A stretch of DNA of 64,000 bases. Origin: Ornithinibacillus scapharcae TW25. Its GTDB lineage: Bacteria; Bacillota; Bacilli; Bacillales; Amphibacillaceae. The stretch is taken from the NCBI RefSeq assembly GCF_000190475.1, contig NZ_AEWH01000006.1, positions 124,001 through 188,000 on the forward strand. The letters run 5' to 3'. Made by a program: the position numbers and the translations under genes. Below the pieces are notes generated by a model. It saw only the letters and a list, made by a program, of their open reading frames with translations. It searched no databases and was not told the origin of the DNA. The stretch's first letter is position 1. Each line of letters begins with the position of its first letter. Shown here in pieces: positions 62,336-64,000 of the stretch.

Positions 62336-64000
62336 TGGAATCTCCTCCTAATGTCGGGTTAATTGCTTGTTGTATAATTGTCTCTTGTTCTGCTTTATGC
62401 ACATTTGGATCACCAACAGCCGGTGCGGATCGATCTGGGCGTCCAATGTAACGCAAGTTTTGACCCGGTTTTAATAAGTCTCTTAGATAATCATCTACAA
62501 AATCCCATGCACCCATGTTTTTCGGTTCTTCTTGTACCCAAACAATTTCCTCCAGATTTGGAAGTTCAGACAATACTTTTTCCAATTCTTTCGTTGGGAA
62601 AGGATAGATTTGTTCTAATCGAACCGCGCGTAGCCAGTCAAATTTTTCTTCAGAGTTTACAATTGTTTCTTCAATATCCACCATGACTTTTCCAGTTCCA
62701 ATAAGCAAACGTTTTGCATTCGTTTTACTAACCTTTAAATTAGGCTGGTTTCGGAGCGGTTGGAATTTTCCTTCTGTGAAATCTTTTGCTTCTGATGCAA
62801 TGCGTTGATTTCGCAGTAGACTACTCTTAGGCGTCATTAGAATCAATGGTCGCGCTTCTTCCTTATCACGTAAAGCTGCCTGTCTACGAATCAAATGGAA
62901 GAACTGAGCAGAAGATGTTACATATGCAACAATCCAGTTATTCTCTGCAGCCATTTGTAGGAAGCGTTCTAATCTTGCACTAGAATGTTCTGGTCCTTGA
63001 CCTTCATAGCCGTGTGGTAACAACATGACCATATTGGATTTATCTCCCCATTTTGCACGGGCAGAAGAAATGAATTGGTCAAAGATTGTTTGAGCTACAT
63101 TGGCAAAGTCACCAAACTGTGCTTCCCAAAGAACTAACGTATTCGGAGCTTGAACACTATAACCATATTCAAAGCCTAATACAGCTACTTCAGATAATGG
63201 ACTGTTCCTAATATCAAAGGATGCTTTAGAATCAACACCGTGGAAGATACTATATTTTTCATTTGTTACAGCATCATTTAATACACCGTGACGGTGTGCG
63301 AAAGTTCCACGTTCAGAATCCTGACCGGTTAGGCGAATCGGTATACCATCTTTTAGAATAGATGCATACGCTAGTGCTTCCCCTGCACCCCAGTCCACCA
63401 GATTTCCATCCTGTAATGCCTCTCTGCGACGCTTGAAAATTCTAGCAAGCTTTTTGTTTTCTGTGAATCCATCTGGACGTTTAAAAAGCTCCTCGTTAAG
63501 CTGCTCTAATGCATCCATTGATACCGCTGTTTCATATTTCTCTAAATCCGTGTTTAACGCATCTGGCATCGGCTTGCATTCCACTTTGGCAATTTCCATT
63601 TCGCCCATACCATCGTAAATGGCTTTCAGGTTACTCTCAACATCCGCTACCATTTGCTCGAATACTTCCTTCGTTACAATCCCTTTTTCAGCCAGTTCTT
63701 TTGCAAATACATTTGCTACTGTTGGATGTTTATCAATTAAACCATACAATTTAGGTTGTGTTACTCTTGGTTCATCCATTTCATTGTGACCATAACGACG
63801 ATACCCTACCAAATCGATTAAAATGTCTTTGTTAAACTTTTGACGATAATCAAACGCCAATTTAATTGCAGACACACAAGCAATCGGATCATCCGCATTA
63901 ACATGAATGACTGGAATCTCAAATCCTTTTGCTAAGTCACTCGCATAACGAGTGGAACGGCCATCATGATGATCTGTTGTATACCCTAGTAAGTTGTTCG
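62322..64000 (-). CDS. odhA: 2-oxoglutarate dehydrogenase E1 OdhA (5' part beyond window)
   Basis: The C-terminal roughly 560 residues of the thiamine-diphosphate E1 enzyme, running off the right edge. Visible landmarks are [74 protein letters not shown] and [11 protein letters not shown]. The frame is open from 64000 to the stop. A GTG at 63875 is internal, not a start. It is co-transcribed and coupled with odhB. Confidence 0.96.
   Translation of the reverse strand, partial: NNLLGYTTDHHDGRSTRYASDLAKGFEIPVIHVNADDPIACVSAIKLAFDYRQKFNKDILIDLVGYRRYGHNEMDEPRVTQPKLYGLIDKHPTVANVFAKELAEKGIVTKEVFEQMVADVESNLKAIYDGMGEMEIAKVECKPMPDALNTDLEKYETAVSMDALEQLNEELFKRPDGFTENKKLARIFKRRREALQDGNLVDWGAGEALAYASILKDGIPIRLTGQDSERGTFAHRHGVLNDAVTNEKYSIFHGVDSKASFDIRNSPLSEVAVLGFEYGYSVQAPNTLVLWEAQFGDFANVAQTIFDQFISSARAKWGDKSNMVMLLPHGYEGQGPEHSSARLERFLQMAAENNWIVAYVTSSAQFFHLIRRQAALRDKEEARPLILMTPKSSLLRNQRIASEAKDFTEGKFQPLRNQPNLKVSKTNAKRLLIGTGKVMVDIEETIVNSEEKFDWLRAVRLEQIYPFPTKELEKVLSELPNLEEIVWVQEEPKNMGAWDFVDDYLRDLLKPGQNLRYIGRPDRSAPAVGDPNVHKAEQETIIQQAINPTLGGDSSERN

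Noticed and set aside
61785-62351. A 188-codon open frame opposite odhB
   Set aside because: Antisense to the Ala/Pro-rich linker and lipoyl domain of OdhB. Low-complexity Ala/Ser composition is a shadow effect.

Overview
The window is ordinary core chromosome of a low-GC, endospore-forming Bacillaceae. Evidence: two alpha/beta SASP genes, a GerA-type germinant receptor operon, YhaL, YhcN/YlaJ and YjcZ-type tiny membrane proteins, and the Bacillus yhaI-yhaR gene neighbourhood. Base use and gene content would fit the Oceanobacillus/Virgibacillus/Ornithinibacillus group, but that placement is inference. I see no rRNA, tRNA, CRISPR, prophage, transposase or plasmid genes.

Layout. 0-13 kb follows the B. 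subtilis yha region: yhaI (cut by the window edge), yhaJ, a small membrane gene, prsA, yhaL, a yhaM-like nuclease gene, a GbsR-type regulator, yhaN-yhaO (SbcC/SbcD-like), yhaP-yhaQ (NatAB-like ABC exporter) with a small regulator operon, a frameshifted yhzD and yhaR. 13-24 kb holds yheA, a PucR-type regulator with msmX, two SASPs, fumC, a PLC-like hydrolase, an MFS permease, a chemoreceptor, an IDEAL protein and a CDF metal exporter. 24-29 kb is a metK-speA-speD-speE-speB operon behind a SAM-I riboswitch. 29-38 kb holds azlCD, map, two tiny spore peptides, an SDR/phosphotransferase pair, an M20 dipeptidase and a yrrT-luxS-mccA-mccB homocysteine-to-cysteine operon. 38-48 kb holds a YhcN-like lipoprotein, yhdB, sigI-rsgI, a bmrCD-type ABC exporter behind a leader-peptide attenuator, a coupled membrane protease and a carbonic anhydrase-like gene. 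48-64 kb holds a gerA operon, a marR-MMPL exporter operon, a DUF3231 gene, a lone murG, a MATE pump, nupC and the odhA-odhB genes (odhA cut by the window edge).

How the parts fit. MetK makes SAM, SpeD decarboxylates it, SpeA and SpeB make putrescine, and SpeE joins them into spermidine. All five genes overlap or abut and share one SAM-sensing leader. YrrT, LuxS, MccA and MccB recycle the methyl-cycle product toward cysteine. SigI and its membrane anti-sigma factor RsgI form a stress-sensing pair.

Non-coding features worth attention: two GC-rich arrays of about 21-bp units in otherwise AT-rich intergenic DNA; a complete ribosome-mediated attenuator ahead of bmrCD; near-perfect operators for an XRE and a MarR regulator; and four single-base deletions in A/T homopolymers that break yhzD, rsgI (twice) and a tiny membrane peptide gene, a pattern that looks like systematic base-calling error as much as biology.
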